Notes: generated by a model not told the origin, from the letters alone. Shown: positions 1-8,602, numbered from the stretch's first letter. The stretch: 64,000 nt of DNA from Methylobacter tundripaludum SV96 (GCF_000190755.2 NZ_JH109153.1:372001-436000), one strand, 5' to 3'. A program made the numbers and translations.

Positions 1-872
1 GCGGCGAATCAGGCACCGGTAAAGAAGTGGTCGCCAATGCGATTCACTTTAACTCGGGCTGCGCCGGCGGACCTTTTTTAAAGCTCAATTGCGCCGCCCT
101 GCCCGACACCTTGTTGGAGTCTGAATTATTCGGCCACGAAAAAGGCGCGTTTAGCGGCGCGGTCAGCCAACGCAAAGGCCGATTTGAACTGGCCGATAAC
201 GGCACCCTGTTTCTCGACGAAATCGGCGAAATTTCCGCATCGTTCCAGGCCAAACTGCTGCGCGTATTGCAGGAAGGCGAATTCGAACGGGTCGGCGGCA
301 CCCAAACCATCAAGGTTAATGTGCGCATCATTGCCGCAACCAATCGCGACCTTGAGGAAGAAGTGACCAAAGGCGAGTTCAGGGAGGATTTGTATTACCG
401 CCTTAATGTCATGCCGGTCTTCATGCCTGCATTACGCGACAGGACTGAGGACATTCCAGAGTTATCCGAATTCCTGCTCGGCAGGATTTCGCAGCAGCAA
501 GGCGGCCGACCGCTGGAAATCAAGGAAAGCGCGATACGCATATTGATGAAACACAGCTGGCCCGGCAACGTTCGCGAACTGGCAAACCGGCTGGAACGCG
601 CCGCGATCATGAGCCCGAACGGCATCATCGATCGCGACGTGATGGTCAGCACCGGCCTGGAAGACGAAATCGGCACCGCTATCAGTCATAAACCGCAAAA
701 ATCACCCGCGATTGATTTTAATGATGAAAACATGGACGACCGGGAACGGGTCATCGCCGCGTTGGAGCAAAGCGGTTGGGTACAAGCCAAAGCCGCACGC
801 CTGCTGAATATGACGCCGAGGCAAATCGCTTATCGGATTTTGACCTTGGATATTACGATGAAGCAAATTTAA
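1..872 (+). CDS. nifA: Nitrogen fixation sigma-54 activator NifA, 3' part (5' end outside window)
   Basis: The reading frame is open from base 3, so the gene starts upstream and only the AAA+ and DNA-binding parts are visible. The first residues are the Walker A motif GESGTGKE. The sigma-54 contact loop follows as GAFSGA and Walker B as LFLDEIGEI. After a linker, the last 45 residues form a Fis-type helix-turn-helix containing [19 protein letters not shown], which is close to the NifA consensus. NifA activates sigma-54-dependent nif promoters, and a matching NifA site plus -24/-12 promoter lies upstream of nifB at 3021-3115. The N-terminal GAF domain cannot be seen. The family assignment is firm; which NifA paralogue it is cannot be judged from this part. 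Confidence 0.93.
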   Translation, partial: GESGTGKEVVANAIHFNSGCAGGPFLKLNCAALPDTLLESELFGHEKGAFSGAVSQRKGRFELADNGTLFLDEIGEISASFQAKLLRVLQEGEFERVGGTQTIKVNVRIIAATNRDLEEEVTKGEFREDLYYRLNVMPVFMPALRDRTEDIPELSEFLLGRISQQQGGRPLEIKESAIRILMKHSWPGNVRELANRLERAAIMSPNGIIDRDVMVSTGLEDEIGTAISHKPQKSPAIDFNDENMDDRERVIAALEQSGWVQAKAARLLNMTPRQIAYRILTLDITMKQI

Positions 873-891
873 GGAATCTTTGAGCAGGTTT

Positions 892-952
892 TTCACCACG
901 AAGACACGAAGAGCACGAAGAATAAATATCAACTTCGTGTCTTCGTGGTGAA
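892..952. repeat. Perfect 20-bp inverted repeat downstream of nifA
   Basis: The arms at 892-911 (TTCACCACGAAGACACGAAG) and 933-952 are exact reverse complements around a 21-base AT-rich loop, and the 3' arm is followed by an A-rich stretch. It could end the nifA transcript, but no U-tract follows on the + strand. The arm belongs to a family of CTTCGTG-type dispersed repeats; related pieces lie at 52121-52150, 56860-56940 and 60428-60445. Confidence 0.7.
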
Positions 953-996
953 TCAAAAAATTTAATCAATAACTCCCCAAAGCATTTGGAGCAACA

Positions 997-1257
997 ATGA
1001 CTATTTTATATGTGCAACACGATTATGCCGTCTTCGGCTTTGGTGAAACCCGACAAGAAGCCCTCGCGATGGCAGCGCAATGGCTAAAAGATGAAACCGG
1101 CAAACAAGGCTGTTCAGTTGATTATGCAGAAAGCTTATTGGTAACGTCACCCAAACCCGGACAAATGACGCTATACCAAACCGATGAACACATCCCCGGC
1201 GATGCGGAAAACTGGGGCGGCGAAGAGCTTTTGGATTGGTATCATGATGTAGCTTGA
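997..1257 (+). CDS. Small hypothetical protein, 86 aa
   Basis: This short acidic soluble protein has an ATG preceded by GGAG about 6 bases upstream. I see no signal peptide and no membrane segment. The pattern of aromatic and acidic residues (VQHDYAVFGFGETRQEA near the N-terminus, EELLDWYHDVA at the C-terminus) suggests a small alpha/beta fold, but I do not recognise the family. It sits between nifA and a toxin-antitoxin pair on the same strand, 74 bases before the latter, with no clear shared promoter. It may be an accessory gene inserted with the toxin-antitoxin pair. Confidence 0.6.
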   Translation: MTILYVQHDYAVFGFGETRQEALAMAAQWLKDETGKQGCSVDYAESLLVTSPKPGQMTLYQTDEHIPGDAENWGGEELLDWYHDVA

Positions 1258-1331
1258 GGTGGGTTGTTATCCCATTTATTAATCAACGGGATATAATGTA
1301 ATTCAATCGAACCCCAAGTGAGTACAAAGCC

Positions 1332-1565
1332 ATGAGCATTGATTATCACAACATGATTACCATTGAACCCGGCAAACGTGGCGGCAAGCCGTGCATTAGA
1401 GGTTTACGGATTACCGTTTATGATGTGCTTTCCTGGCTGGCCGATGGCATGAGCCGTATTGAAATTGTCGAAGACTTCCCGGAATTAACGGATGACGACA
1501 TTACCGCCTGCCTGCAATTTGCAGCCGATAGGGAGCGGCAATCTGTAATCATCAAAGCGTTATGA
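1332..1565 (+). CDS. DUF433 antitoxin-like protein
   Basis: The 77-residue protein carries the DUF433 signature: GKRGGKPCIRGLRITVYDVL followed by the ADGMSRIEIVEDFPELTDDDI segment, a small winged-helix fold. DUF433 proteins are usually the antitoxin, and probably the DNA-binding autoregulator, of pairs with PIN-like DUF5615 toxins. The next gene is exactly such a partner and overlaps it by four bases (ATGA), indicating translational coupling. A small inverted repeat (ATCCC...GGGAT, 1269-1292) upstream could be an operator; that is speculative. The function is inferred from family and arrangement. Confidence 0.85.
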   Translation: MSIDYHNMITIEPGKRGGKPCIRGLRITVYDVLSWLADGMSRIEIVEDFPELTDDDITACLQFAADRERQSVIIKAL

Positions 1566-1894
1566 AGCTATTGCTTGATGAAAACCTGTCGCGGCGAATC
1601 GTGCCACTCATCCAAGACAGCTACCCCGGTTCAACACAGGTAGCTTTGATCGGTCTGGAGCATGTCAATGATAATGTCATTCGCCAATATGCCATTGATA
1701 ACGACTACATCATCGCTACTCAGGATGCAGATTTTTACGAAATGGGCCTGATTCATGGGCAACCTCCCAAGATTGTCTGGCTCAAGATGGGCAATCATTC
1801 CAAAACGACGACAATTAAAACCTTGCTCGATAATAAGCAAGCCATTGAACAAGCGTTAATTATCGACAATAAAGCTTGTATTGAGATTGTATAA
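1562..1894 (+). CDS. PIN-like (DUF5615) toxin candidate
   Basis: This 110-residue protein begins MKLLLDENLSRRIV, the DUF5615/Mut7-C-like PIN-fold signature in which the first acidic cluster (D6, E7) is part of the predicted nuclease site. The second acidic motif is ATQDADFYEMG in the middle. The start codon lies inside the stop of the DUF433 gene. Such pairs are annotated as VapBC-like type II toxin-antitoxin systems, with the PIN-like protein as predicted RNase. The protein looks complete, and nothing suggests decay. Whether the pair is toxic here is not shown by sequence. Confidence 0.85.
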   Translation: MKLLLDENLSRRIVPLIQDSYPGSTQVALIGLEHVNDNVIRQYAIDNDYIIATQDADFYEMGLIHGQPPKIVWLKMGNHSKTTTIKTLLDNKQAIEQALIIDNKACIEIV

Positions 1895-2144
1895 TTCAAT
1901 ATGCGATCTTCTCATGCGGCGCAATATGCCGCGCTATTGCGCCCTACATATTACGTTTTACCGTGTTTAAATCAAGGCATTATTTGTCTGAACAATGGTG
2001 TTCGCTTTATTGCGCAACTGCCTTTCGTTGCCCAACGTTACAGTGATGGTAGGTGATAGGAAAATCCGAAAATCATCCCCCTATTGAAGCGTCGAAATGC
2101 CGGGCATACAAAGCATCCCCGACAGAGTTGTTATCACAACACTA

Positions 2145-2813
2145 TTACGCTTTTGCATTACCTTCCTCTGCCGCTCTGCGATACCAATAAGCTGCTTTGG
2201 TATTATCCTGTACCACGCCTTGGCCAGATTGGAATTTAAGCGCCAGATTGTATTGCGCATTGGCATTGCCTTGTTCGGCTGCCTTGCTATACCAGGAAAC
2301 CGCTTCAGCATAGTCCTGTGTAACATATTGGCCCTGATCATACATAAGACCCAAATTGAACTGAGCCTTTGCGTGACCTAGTTCTGCCGATTGTCGGTAA
2401 AGTGAAAAGGCTTCTGCATGCCGCCCCCGATCATTCAGGTCACATGCACGCTGAAACATAGCTTCACTATCAGTGCTCGATGGCGGTGGCTGCGTGTCTT
2501 GTTGCTGCTGTCGTTGTCGCTGTTGTTCAGTTGCTTTGCCGGTATCGTTGAACGGTGCCTTTTCACTCTGCTGCTTAGCTTTGGCTTCTTGCTCCCGAAT
2601 CCAGGCATTATGTCCTGCACGCTTAACCGGGTCTATTAAGACGGCATAGGAAACATTCACAAGTCTAATGACTCTTTCAGCTTCCTCGGTGCTACCCTGG
2701 AATTTATCGGGGTGGAAAGTTTGACACAGGGCTTTATAGGCCGCTTTGATGACACTGGCGGGGGCGTCTCTTGTAACTTTCAGGTTGTCGTAATGGGTAC
2801 GTATGTTAGCCAT
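2145..2813 (-). CDS. DnaJ-domain protein with Sel1-like repeats
   Basis: The protein has 222 residues. Residues 1-70 are a J domain with the catalytic HPD (in TFHPDKFQ), which stimulates Hsp70/DnaK ATPase. Residues 70-115 are a Gln-rich, Pro-rich linker. The C-terminal half contains three Sel1-type TPR units, recognisable as AQFNLGLMYDQGQ and AQYNLALKFQSGQ, ending in the truncated unit RRAAEEGNAKA. Sel1 repeats mediate protein binding, so it is probably a client-specific co-chaperone. No signal peptide or membrane segment is seen. The protein stops midway into what would normally be another repeat, so it may be naturally shortened. It is transcribed away from nifB. Confidence 0.85.
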   Translation of the reverse strand: MANIRTHYDNLKVTRDAPASVIKAAYKALCQTFHPDKFQGSTEEAERVIRLVNVSYAVLIDPVKRAGHNAWIREQEAKAKQQSEKAPFNDTGKATEQQRQRQQQQDTQPPPSSTDSEAMFQRACDLNDRGRHAEAFSLYRQSAELGHAKAQFNLGLMYDQGQYVTQDYAEAVSWYSKAAEQGNANAQYNLALKFQSGQGVVQDNTKAAYWYRRAAEEGNAKA

Positions 2814-3020
2814 AGAACTTGTTTTTGTAGTTTTTTACCGTGAACGAAAATCTTGGCAATTATAACCGGTTCTATCGCACATTAACCGCAAAAACGCATA
2901 CGTCGAATATGCAGATATTGGGAGGTGCTACTGACGTACCTAATAATATTGAATTCAAAAGCATCAGATCAAAATCACGTTAGTCATTGTCCCATTAATT
3001 ACAAAACCTAAAAACATGAC

Positions 3021-3036
3021 TGTTGCGTTTGCAACA
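3021..3036. promoter_or_regulatory. NifA upstream activator site of nifB
   Basis: TGTTGCGTTTGCAACA is a perfect match to the NifA site TGT-N10-ACA and is palindromic in its outer halves. Its centre lies about 70 bases upstream of the -24 element, a usual distance for enhancer-type activation by NifA. Confidence 0.85.
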
Positions 3037-3099
3037 ATAACGCCCACCAACTAAAACAATAACCCTATAAATCAACACAATAAAATAAAATACTGCCGT

Positions 3100-3115
3100 T
3101 GGCATGGCCTGTGCT
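3100..3115 (+). promoter_or_regulatory. Sigma-54 (-24/-12) promoter of nifB
   Basis: TGGCATGGCCTGTGCT has GG at -24 and GC at -12 with the correct 10-base spacing, matching TGGCAY-N6-TTGCW except for one T of the -12 box. It lies about 45 bases before the nifB start and downstream of the NifA site at 3021-3036. In the 348-base gap 2814-3160 I see nothing else. Confidence 0.85.
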
Positions 3116-3160
3116 TTTGCTTTAGTAAGCAAGTAAACGCAACTTACGAGGTCAGATACT

Positions 3161-4651
3161 ATGGAATTACCAGTCTTAAACGATGCCCCTGCGGCTAAAG
3201 GCGGCTGTTCAGCCAGTTCATGCGGTACAACCGACAATCAAATGGATTCATTGCCTGATTCGATACGGGAGAAGGTACAGAATCATCCGTGTTATTCGGA
3301 AGATGCCCACCATTATTTTGCCAGAATGCATGTTGCTGTCGCTCCGGCTTGTAATATCCAGTGCCATTACTGTAACCGTAAATACGATTGCAGTAATGAA
3401 TCGCGTCCCGGCGTGGTTTCCGAAGTGCTGACGCCGGATCAGGCGGTTAAAAAAACCATGGCGGTGGCGGCTACTATTCCGCAAATGACCGTTCTAGGTA
3501 TCGCCGGCCCCGGCGATCCGTTAGCCAATCCCGAACGTACTTTTGAAACATTCCGCCGTTTAAGCGAAGAAGCGCCGGACATCAAATTATGCGTATCAAC
3601 GAATGGTCTTGCGCTGCCCGATTCGGTGGAGGAATTATCCAAGCACAATATCGATCATGTCACTATCACCATTAATTGCGTCGACCCTGAAATCGGAGCG
3701 AAGATTTATCCGTGGATTTACTGGAACAATAAACGCATTACCGGCGTAAAAGCCGCAAAAATACTGATTCAACAGCAGCAAAAAGGCTTGGAAATGCTGA
3801 TTGCCAAAGGCATTTTGGTTAAGGTCAACTCGGTGATGATTCCCGGTATAAACGATCAGCATTTGGCGGAAGTGAGTCGCGTGGTTAAATCCAAAGGCGC
3901 ATTTTTGCACAATGTGATGCCGCTGATTGCCGAAGCCGAACATGGCACTTTCTACGGCGTGATGGGGCAACGCGGCCCTACCCCCGATGAATTGCAAGAC
4001 CTGCAAGACAGCTGTTCCGGCGATATGAACATGATGCGCCATTGCCGTCAATGCCGCGCCGATGCGGTGGGCTTGTTGGGTGAAGATCGGGGCGACGAGT
4101 TTACGCTGGACAAGATTGAAGAGATGGACATCGATTATCAAGCGGCGATGGAAAAACGCAAAGTGATTCATGTCGCTATACAGGCTGAGATGGACAGTAA
4201 ACGGCTGGAAAAAGCCCAAAAGGCACAGCAACTTAAAGAAGAACCCAAGCTGACTACGCGTCCGGTACTGATGGCCGTAGCCACCAGCGGTCAAGGCGTG
4301 ATTAACATGCACTTCGGTCATGCCAAAGAATTCCTGATTTATGAAGCCTCGCCGGACGGTGTGCGCTTTATCAGTCATCGTAAAGCCGATCAATATTGCG
4401 GCGGCGACAGCACCTGCGGCGACGGCGAAACCACTTTACAGCTGACTATCCGCGCTTTAGCAGGATGCGAAGCGGTATTGTGTTCCAAAGTCGGATATGA
4501 ACCTTGGGAGCAACTTGAAGCGGCCGGAATCGCACCGAACGGCGAACATGCAATGGAACCCATCGAAGAAACTGTGCTGGCTGTTTACAAAGAGATGGCG
4601 GCGGCGGGTAAGTTGGATGAGGCTAAAGATTCAGTTAGGGCCAGTGCGTAA
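3161..4651 (+). CDS. nifB: FeMo cofactor biosynthesis protein NifB
   Basis: NifB is the radical-SAM enzyme that inserts carbide and fuses two 4Fe-4S clusters into the 8Fe precursor (NifB-co) of FeMo-co. The 496-residue protein has the radical-SAM cysteines C64-x3-C68-x2-C71 (in ACNIQCHYC), the glycine-rich AGPGDPLA segment, and the later cysteine set near residues 285-300 (DSCSGDMNMMRHCRQCRAD) that binds substrate clusters. Residues from about 365 onward form the NifX/NafY-like cofactor-binding domain (INMHFGHAKEF), so this is the full two-domain proteobacterial type. GAGG precedes the ATG by nine bases. A NifA site and sigma-54 promoter lie directly upstream, and the gene leads a run of nif accessory genes. 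Confidence 0.97.
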   Translation: MELPVLNDAPAAKGGCSASSCGTTDNQMDSLPDSIREKVQNHPCYSEDAHHYFARMHVAVAPACNIQCHYCNRKYDCSNESRPGVVSEVLTPDQAVKKTMAVAATIPQMTVLGIAGPGDPLANPERTFETFRRLSEEAPDIKLCVSTNGLALPDSVEELSKHNIDHVTITINCVDPEIGAKIYPWIYWNNKRITGVKAAKILIQQQQKGLEMLIAKGILVKVNSVMIPGINDQHLAEVSRVVKSKGAFLHNVMPLIAEAEHGTFYGVMGQRGPTPDELQDLQDSCSGDMNMMRHCRQCRADAVGLLGEDRGDEFTLDKIEEMDIDYQAAMEKRKVIHVAIQAEMDSKRLEKAQKAQQLKEEPKLTTRPVLMAVATSGQGVINMHFGHAKEFLIYEASPDGVRFISHRKADQYCGGDSTCGDGETTLQLTIRALAGCEAVLCSKVGYEPWEQLEAAGIAPNGEHAMEPIEETVLAVYKEMAAAGKLDEAKDSVRASA

Positions 4652-4668
4652 TTTAACGTCACAAAGCC

Positions 4669-4691
4669 GGCCGGGGCATGTTGCCCCGGCC
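4669..4691. terminator. GC-rich hairpin after nifB
   Basis: GGCCGGGGCA (4669-4678), loop TGT, and TGCCCCGGCC (4682-4691) form a perfect 10-bp stem 18 bases after the nifB stop. There is no clear U-tract, so it may stabilise or attenuate the transcript rather than end it. Confidence 0.5.
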
Positions 4692-4739
4692 GAAACGTTT
4701 GAGATTGGTTAAATAGCTCAGACATCGCAGAAACATTAG

Positions 4740-4884
4740 GGACGGGGTTGCAAACCCCGTCCCGCCCTAGGGATAGCCGCAATTTATCGTTCCCACGCTC
4801 CGGCGTGGGAACGCCGCCAGAGACGCTCTGCGTCTCGCACCGCTGGAGCGGTGCTGAATCCATTCCCACGCCGGAGCATGGGAA
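4740..4884. repeat. Cluster of REP-like palindromes between nifB and fdxN
   Basis: Four hairpins follow each other: GACGGGGTTGCAAACCCCGTC (about 4741-4762, family also at 8323-8345 and 8394-8416), CGTTCCCACG...CGTGGGAACG (4788-4813), two short stems (GACGC/GCGTC and CACCGCTGGAGCGGTG), and ATTCCCACG...CATGGGAAC (4862-4884). The outer CCCACG/CGTGGG units recur at 7231-7255, 42106-42130 and 42203-42227. Confidence 0.75.
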
Positions 4885-4908
4885 CAAGAAACATTTTAGG
4901 AGCCTGTC

Positions 4909-5187
4909 ATGGCAGTAAAAATTATTGAATCCTGCGTTAATTGCTATGCTTGCGAACCGGTTTGTCCAAGTAAAGCCATTTATGAGGCTAAACCGCATTT
5001 TTTGGTTAACAGCAAAAAATGCACCGAATGCGAGGGCGACTTCCCCGTCTATCAATGTGCCAGTATTTGCCCTATTGAAGGTGCGATATTGAATTCATTG
5101 GGCGAGCCCATTAACTTACCCGGCTCTTTAACCGGTATTCCGCCGGAAAGAATGGCGGAAGCAATGGCCGAGTTGCAGGGCCACTGA
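4909..5187 (+). CDS. fdxN: Nif-associated 2[4Fe-4S] ferredoxin (FdxN-like)
   Basis: The 92-residue protein has two cluster motifs: C9-x2-C12-x2-C15-x3-C19 with following Pro, and C38-x2-C41-x8-C50-x3-C54. The longer spacing in the second motif is typical of nif-linked and Azotobacter-type ferredoxins. It probably supplies low-potential electrons for NifB maturation or to nitrogenase. A strong AGGAG precedes the ATG. The next gene, nifO, starts 14 bases after the stop. A block of palindromes separates it from nifB, so co-transcription with nifB depends on read-through. Confidence 0.92.
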   Translation: MAVKIIESCVNCYACEPVCPSKAIYEAKPHFLVNSKKCTECEGDFPVYQCASICPIEGAILNSLGEPINLPGSLTGIPPERMAEAMAELQGH

Positions 5188-5201
5188 TTGAGGATATCCT
5201 G

Positions 5202-5624
5202 ATGGCTACTGTCTATTTCTACGAAAAACCCGGTTGCATTAACAATACCCGGCAAAAGAAATTATTAGCTGCGGCGGGCCATCAGGTTGTGGCGCTGAAT
5301 TTATTGACTGAAGCCTGGCAGCCTGACCGCTTGCGCACTTTTTTCGGTAAATTGGCGGTACGTAATTGGTTCAATTACAGCGCCCCGGCCATCAAACAGG
5401 GCGAGATTGAACCTGATAACCTGACAGAGCATGAAGCGTTAGCGCTGATGGTGAAAAATCCGTTGTTAATTCGTCGCCCCTTAATGCAAGTCGGCGATAG
5501 AGTGATGGCGGGATTCGATCAGTACGCGGTCGATAACTGGATCGGCTTAAAAGAAATCCAGCCTCATCAGGATATAGAAAGCTGCCCTCGCCCGCTTGCA
5601 CAAGCAAGTTGCGGTCATGAGTAA
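5202..5624 (+). CDS. nifO: Nitrogenase-associated ArsC-like protein NifO
   Basis: The 140-residue protein has the ArsC/Spx thioredoxin-like fold: an N-terminal beta strand (ATVYFYEKPGCINNTRQKKLL) in which only one cysteine remains at the active-site position, and the C-terminal LLIRRPLMQ segment shared with arsenate reductase. This is the nitrogenase-associated subfamily (NifO), reported to influence molybdenum allocation between nitrogenase and nitrate reductase; its chemistry is not well known. It lies between a nif ferredoxin and a flavodiiron protein, and its stop overlaps the next start region. Confidence 0.88.
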   Translation: MATVYFYEKPGCINNTRQKKLLAAAGHQVVALNLLTEAWQPDRLRTFFGKLAVRNWFNYSAPAIKQGEIEPDNLTEHEALALMVKNPLLIRRPLMQVGDRVMAGFDQYAVDNWIGLKEIQPHQDIESCPRPLAQASCGHE

Positions 5625-6900
5625 ACCTCCGGTCTTGTCTATTGACGGCGTACCGCAGGCAGTTACGTTATCCGAACGCGTTCACTGGATAGGTGCGCTC
5701 GACCCGTCGCTACGCACCTTCGACATCATCTTAAAAACCGCCAACGGCACCAGCTACAACGCTTATGTGGTCAGGGGCAGCGAGGGCGTTGCCGTCATCG
5801 ATACCGTCAAGGAAAACTTTGCCGATGATTTTTTTGCCCGTTTGGAATCGGTAGCGCGTTATGACGAAATTAAAGTCATCGTCCTGAATCATCTTGAACC
5901 CGATCATACCGGCGCATTGCCCGAACTGATGCGCCGCGCGCCGCAAGCCCAGCTTTACATTTCCCAGAAAGCGCAATCCATGCTCAAAGCCCTGCTAAAA
6001 CAGGATGCGTTCGATTTTACGCCGGTCTTTACCGGCGACAATGTCTCGCTGGGCGATCGCACCTTAACGTTTTTCCACACCCCCTACTTGCACTGGCCGG
6101 ATACGCAATGCACTTATTTAGTGGAAGAAAAAACCCTGTTTTCCGGCGATGTGTTCGGCTGCCATTTTTGCGATGCGCGGCTGTTTAACGATGAAGTCGG
6201 CGATTTTCGCTTTTCGTTTGAATATTACTATGCCCACATCATGCGGCCGTTTAAAGAGTATGTGAATCGGGCGCTGGTCCTGATTGAACCTTTACTGCCG
6301 CTCAATAAAATCCTGCCTGCGCATGGCCCACTGTTACGCGACCAACCGCAACGGTATGTGCAGCGTTATCGCGAATTATCGACCGCGGCGTTGCAAAGCG
6401 AAATCAGCGCGGGCGAAAAAACCTTGTTGATCTTTTATATCAGTTCCTACGGCAATACGCGGCGCATGGCCGAAGCCATTTATGAAGGCGCGATGGCGGT
6501 GGAGCATGTGCGCGTCTCGTTATACGACCTGGAAGGCAGTGAAATAGCGCCGTTTGTCGACTTAATAGAAGGCGCGGACGGCATCCTGTTCGGTACGCCG
6601 ACCATTAACGGCGATGCGGTTAAACCGGTGTGGGATTTATTGTCCTCGCTGGCCGTCATCAATCTCAAATCGAAACTGGGCGGCGTTTTCGGCTCGTACG
6701 GCTGGACCGGGGAAGGCGTGAAAATGGTTGAAGATCGCTTGCGCGGTCTCAAATTGCGTGTGCCCATTCCGGGCATACGCATTAAGTTAATTCCGACCGA
6801 GGAAGAAATCGAAATCTGTCGTGAATTCGGGCATGAAATGGCACAGGATCTAATGGGTTTAAGACAACCCAAAGTGATCGATATGGCCGATCTTGCTTAA
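5617..6900 (+). CDS. Flavodiiron protein (A-type flavoprotein, oxygen reductase)
   Basis: The protein has 427 residues from the ATG at 5617, which overlaps the nifO stop; a TTG 21 bases earlier is in frame but less likely. The N-terminal beta-lactamase-like domain has all seven diiron ligands expected of the family: H92-x-E94-x-D96-H97, H159, D178 and H236. The C-terminal flavodoxin domain (FMN) starts near residue 268 with SSYGNTRRMAEAI. Flavodiiron proteins reduce O2 to water or NO to N2O in the cytosol, and need a rubredoxin or other donor that is not seen here. Its place among nif genes suggests oxygen removal near nitrogenase. Confidence 0.93.
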   Translation: MSKPPVLSIDGVPQAVTLSERVHWIGALDPSLRTFDIILKTANGTSYNAYVVRGSEGVAVIDTVKENFADDFFARLESVARYDEIKVIVLNHLEPDHTGALPELMRRAPQAQLYISQKAQSMLKALLKQDAFDFTPVFTGDNVSLGDRTLTFFHTPYLHWPDTQCTYLVEEKTLFSGDVFGCHFCDARLFNDEVGDFRFSFEYYYAHIMRPFKEYVNRALVLIEPLLPLNKILPAHGPLLRDQPQRYVQRYRELSTAALQSEISAGEKTLLIFYISSYGNTRRMAEAIYEGAMAVEHVRVSLYDLEGSEIAPFVDLIEGADGILFGTPTINGDAVKPVWDLLSSLAVINLKSKLGGVFGSYGWTGEGVKMVEDRLRGLKLRVPIPGIRIKLIPTEEEIEICREFGHEMAQDLMGLRQPKVIDMADLA

Positions 6901-6911
6901 TATTTTTTTAA

Positions 6912-7217
<306 letters not shown>

Positions 7218-7230
7218 AAAACACGTTTCT

Positions 7231-7255
7231 CATTCCCACGCTCCGCGTGGGAATG
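7231..7255. repeat. REP-like palindrome CATTCCCACG/CGTGGGAATG
   Basis: CATTCCCACGCTCCGCGTGGGAATG is a perfect 11-bp stem with a 3-base loop between the two 2Fe-2S ferredoxin genes. It is one of at least five members of this family in the window. Confidence 0.75.
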
Positions 7256-7329
7256 CAGATAAGAATTATCGTCGGTGAATCCCCACGCGGAAACATGCGA
7301 CCACACATCACACTCATAAGGAGTAAATC

Positions 7330-7680
7330 ATGGCTTTAGTTACTTTTTCAAATCCCGAATACCGGGATAAAACCGTCTATGCCGTAGCAGGCAGTCATAC
7401 CGAAACACTGCTGAAACTGGCCCGGGAAAACAAAATCCCGATCAATTACGAATGCGAAGATGGCGAATGCGGCACCTGCCTGGTAAAAGTCAGCAGTGTC
7501 GATCAAAAGCACCAACGCATGGGCGGCCCTTTAACCGAAAAAGAGAAAGAAGTGCTGCGCGTTAGCGGCAAAATCAGCAAAGAAGAAATGGAGCAAATGA
7601 TTGTTGACGATATACCGTCGCCCTGGCGCTTGGCTTGCCAGATGATAGTCAGGGATGAAGATATTCTGGTCGAATATTAA
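7330..7680 (+). CDS. Shethna FeSII-like 2Fe-2S protein (nitrogenase protection)
   Basis: The 116-residue protein has C42-x4-C47-x2-C50 and C103. Compared with ordinary plant-type ferredoxins it carries an extra helical insertion (about residues 62-95, LTEKEKEVLR...SKEEMEQM) and ends DEDILVEY. From memory these features match the Azotobacter FeSII (Shethna II) protein, which forms a reversible oxygen-stable complex with NifH and NifDK under oxygen stress. Its position beside the flavodiiron and nifQ genes fits this role. AAGGAG precedes the ATG. Only the long C-terminal extension of some FeSII proteins is absent. The assignment by pattern is strong but was not tested by alignment. Confidence 0.85.
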   Translation: MALVTFSNPEYRDKTVYAVAGSHTETLLKLARENKIPINYECEDGECGTCLVKVSSVDQKHQRMGGPLTEKEKEVLRVSGKISKEEMEQMIVDDIPSPWRLACQMIVRDEDILVEY

Positions 7681-7682
7681 TC

Positions 7683-8258
7683 ATGTCTGCCGCTCTCCAA
7701 CTCCAGGATAACCGGGAGCAGATCTATGCCCGGCTAAAGCCCAAGTCCATGATGAGTCCTAATCATGAATGGCTGGCCTGCATGATGGCCAGTTGGTGTG
7801 CCGGACAAGGCGTTTTGCCCGACACGATGGGGTTGGAGTCCGGGCAGTTTAACGCGCTAACAAACCGTCTTTTTCCCGGCAGCAGCATTCCGGACCACGC
7901 GCCATCGGGTAGCAAACTGGACTTTAGCCGAATGCTGGAAAAAGATGACCTGGTCAACCTGCTCAAGCATTTCAGCAAGCCCGATATTATCGAAATAGAC
8001 TGGATCATAGGCGTTATCGTAGCCGGCAGTCTGGGCAGCGATCACTTATGGCAGGATTTAGGTCTCTGGTCGCGCTCGCAATTGAGCGCCATGCTGCAAT
8101 ACAACTTTCCCGAACTAGCCGCAAAAAACGACAAGGACATGAAATGGAAAAAGTTCATATACAAGCAGCTTTGCGAAGCGGAAGGCTTGTACCTGTGTCG
8201 CGTACCCTCTTGCGAGGTGTGCATCGACTACCCCAAATGTTACGGCTCTGAAGAATAG
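7683..8258 (+). CDS. nifQ: Molybdenum donor protein NifQ
   Basis: This 191-residue protein ends with C172-x4-C177-x2-C180-x5-C186, the defining NifQ cysteine motif that holds a Mo-Fe-S cluster used as molybdenum source for FeMo-co assembly on NifEN. The rest is mostly alpha-helical with little sequence conservation, as usual for NifQ. The start follows the preceding stop by two bases, so the gene is co-transcribed and probably translationally coupled to the FeSII-like gene. It is the last nif gene in this stretch. Confidence 0.92.
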   Translation: MSAALQLQDNREQIYARLKPKSMMSPNHEWLACMMASWCAGQGVLPDTMGLESGQFNALTNRLFPGSSIPDHAPSGSKLDFSRMLEKDDLVNLLKHFSKPDIIEIDWIIGVIVAGSLGSDHLWQDLGLWSRSQLSAMLQYNFPELAAKNDKDMKWKKFIYKQLCEAEGLYLCRVPSCEVCIDYPKCYGSEE

Positions 8259-8270
8259 CGCTTAATTTGC

Positions 8271-8471
8271 AAATCAATATTCACGCTGATCCTGCATGGA
8301 TAAGCCTATTGAACATGTGGCTGGACGGGGTTTGCAACCCCGTCCGAAACGTTTGACGGATGAAAATATGGCAGTAGTTATCGAAAACGCTAGGAACGGG
8401 GGTGCAACCCCCGTCCCGCTCGTGGAAAATCAATATTCACGCTGATCCTGCCTGGATGAGCCTATTGATCA
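8271..8471. repeat. Direct repeat plus two palindromes in the nifQ-MCP gap
   Basis: A 45-base unit containing AATCAATATTCACGCTGATC occurs at 8271-8315 and again at 8427-8471 with about four differences. Between the copies are two hairpins, GGACGGGGTTTGCAACCCCGTCC (8323-8345) and GACGGGGG-like AACGGGGGTGCAACCCCCGT (8394-8416). The arrangement suggests a duplication that carried the palindromes with it. The remainder of the gap, 8478-8582, encodes a possible gene remnant on the minus strand (see findings). Confidence 0.7.
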
Positions 8472-8602
8472 TTCTACTTAATTGAAGTGACCGACCGGTT
8501 CCGGCGACGCTTCTAATCGCTTGGGTTGGGCGACGAACACACCCTGAGATTCGGCATAACCGGCACGTAACAATCCCATCATAAATAAAAGAGGTGTGCA
8601 TC

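Noticed and set aside
2081-2341. Minus-strand frame over the Sel1 repeats
   Set aside because: Shadow frame of the repeats in the DnaJ-Sel1 gene.
4740-4884. Possible CRISPR array
   Set aside because: The units are palindromes of different families without equal-length spacers; no cas genes occur in the window.
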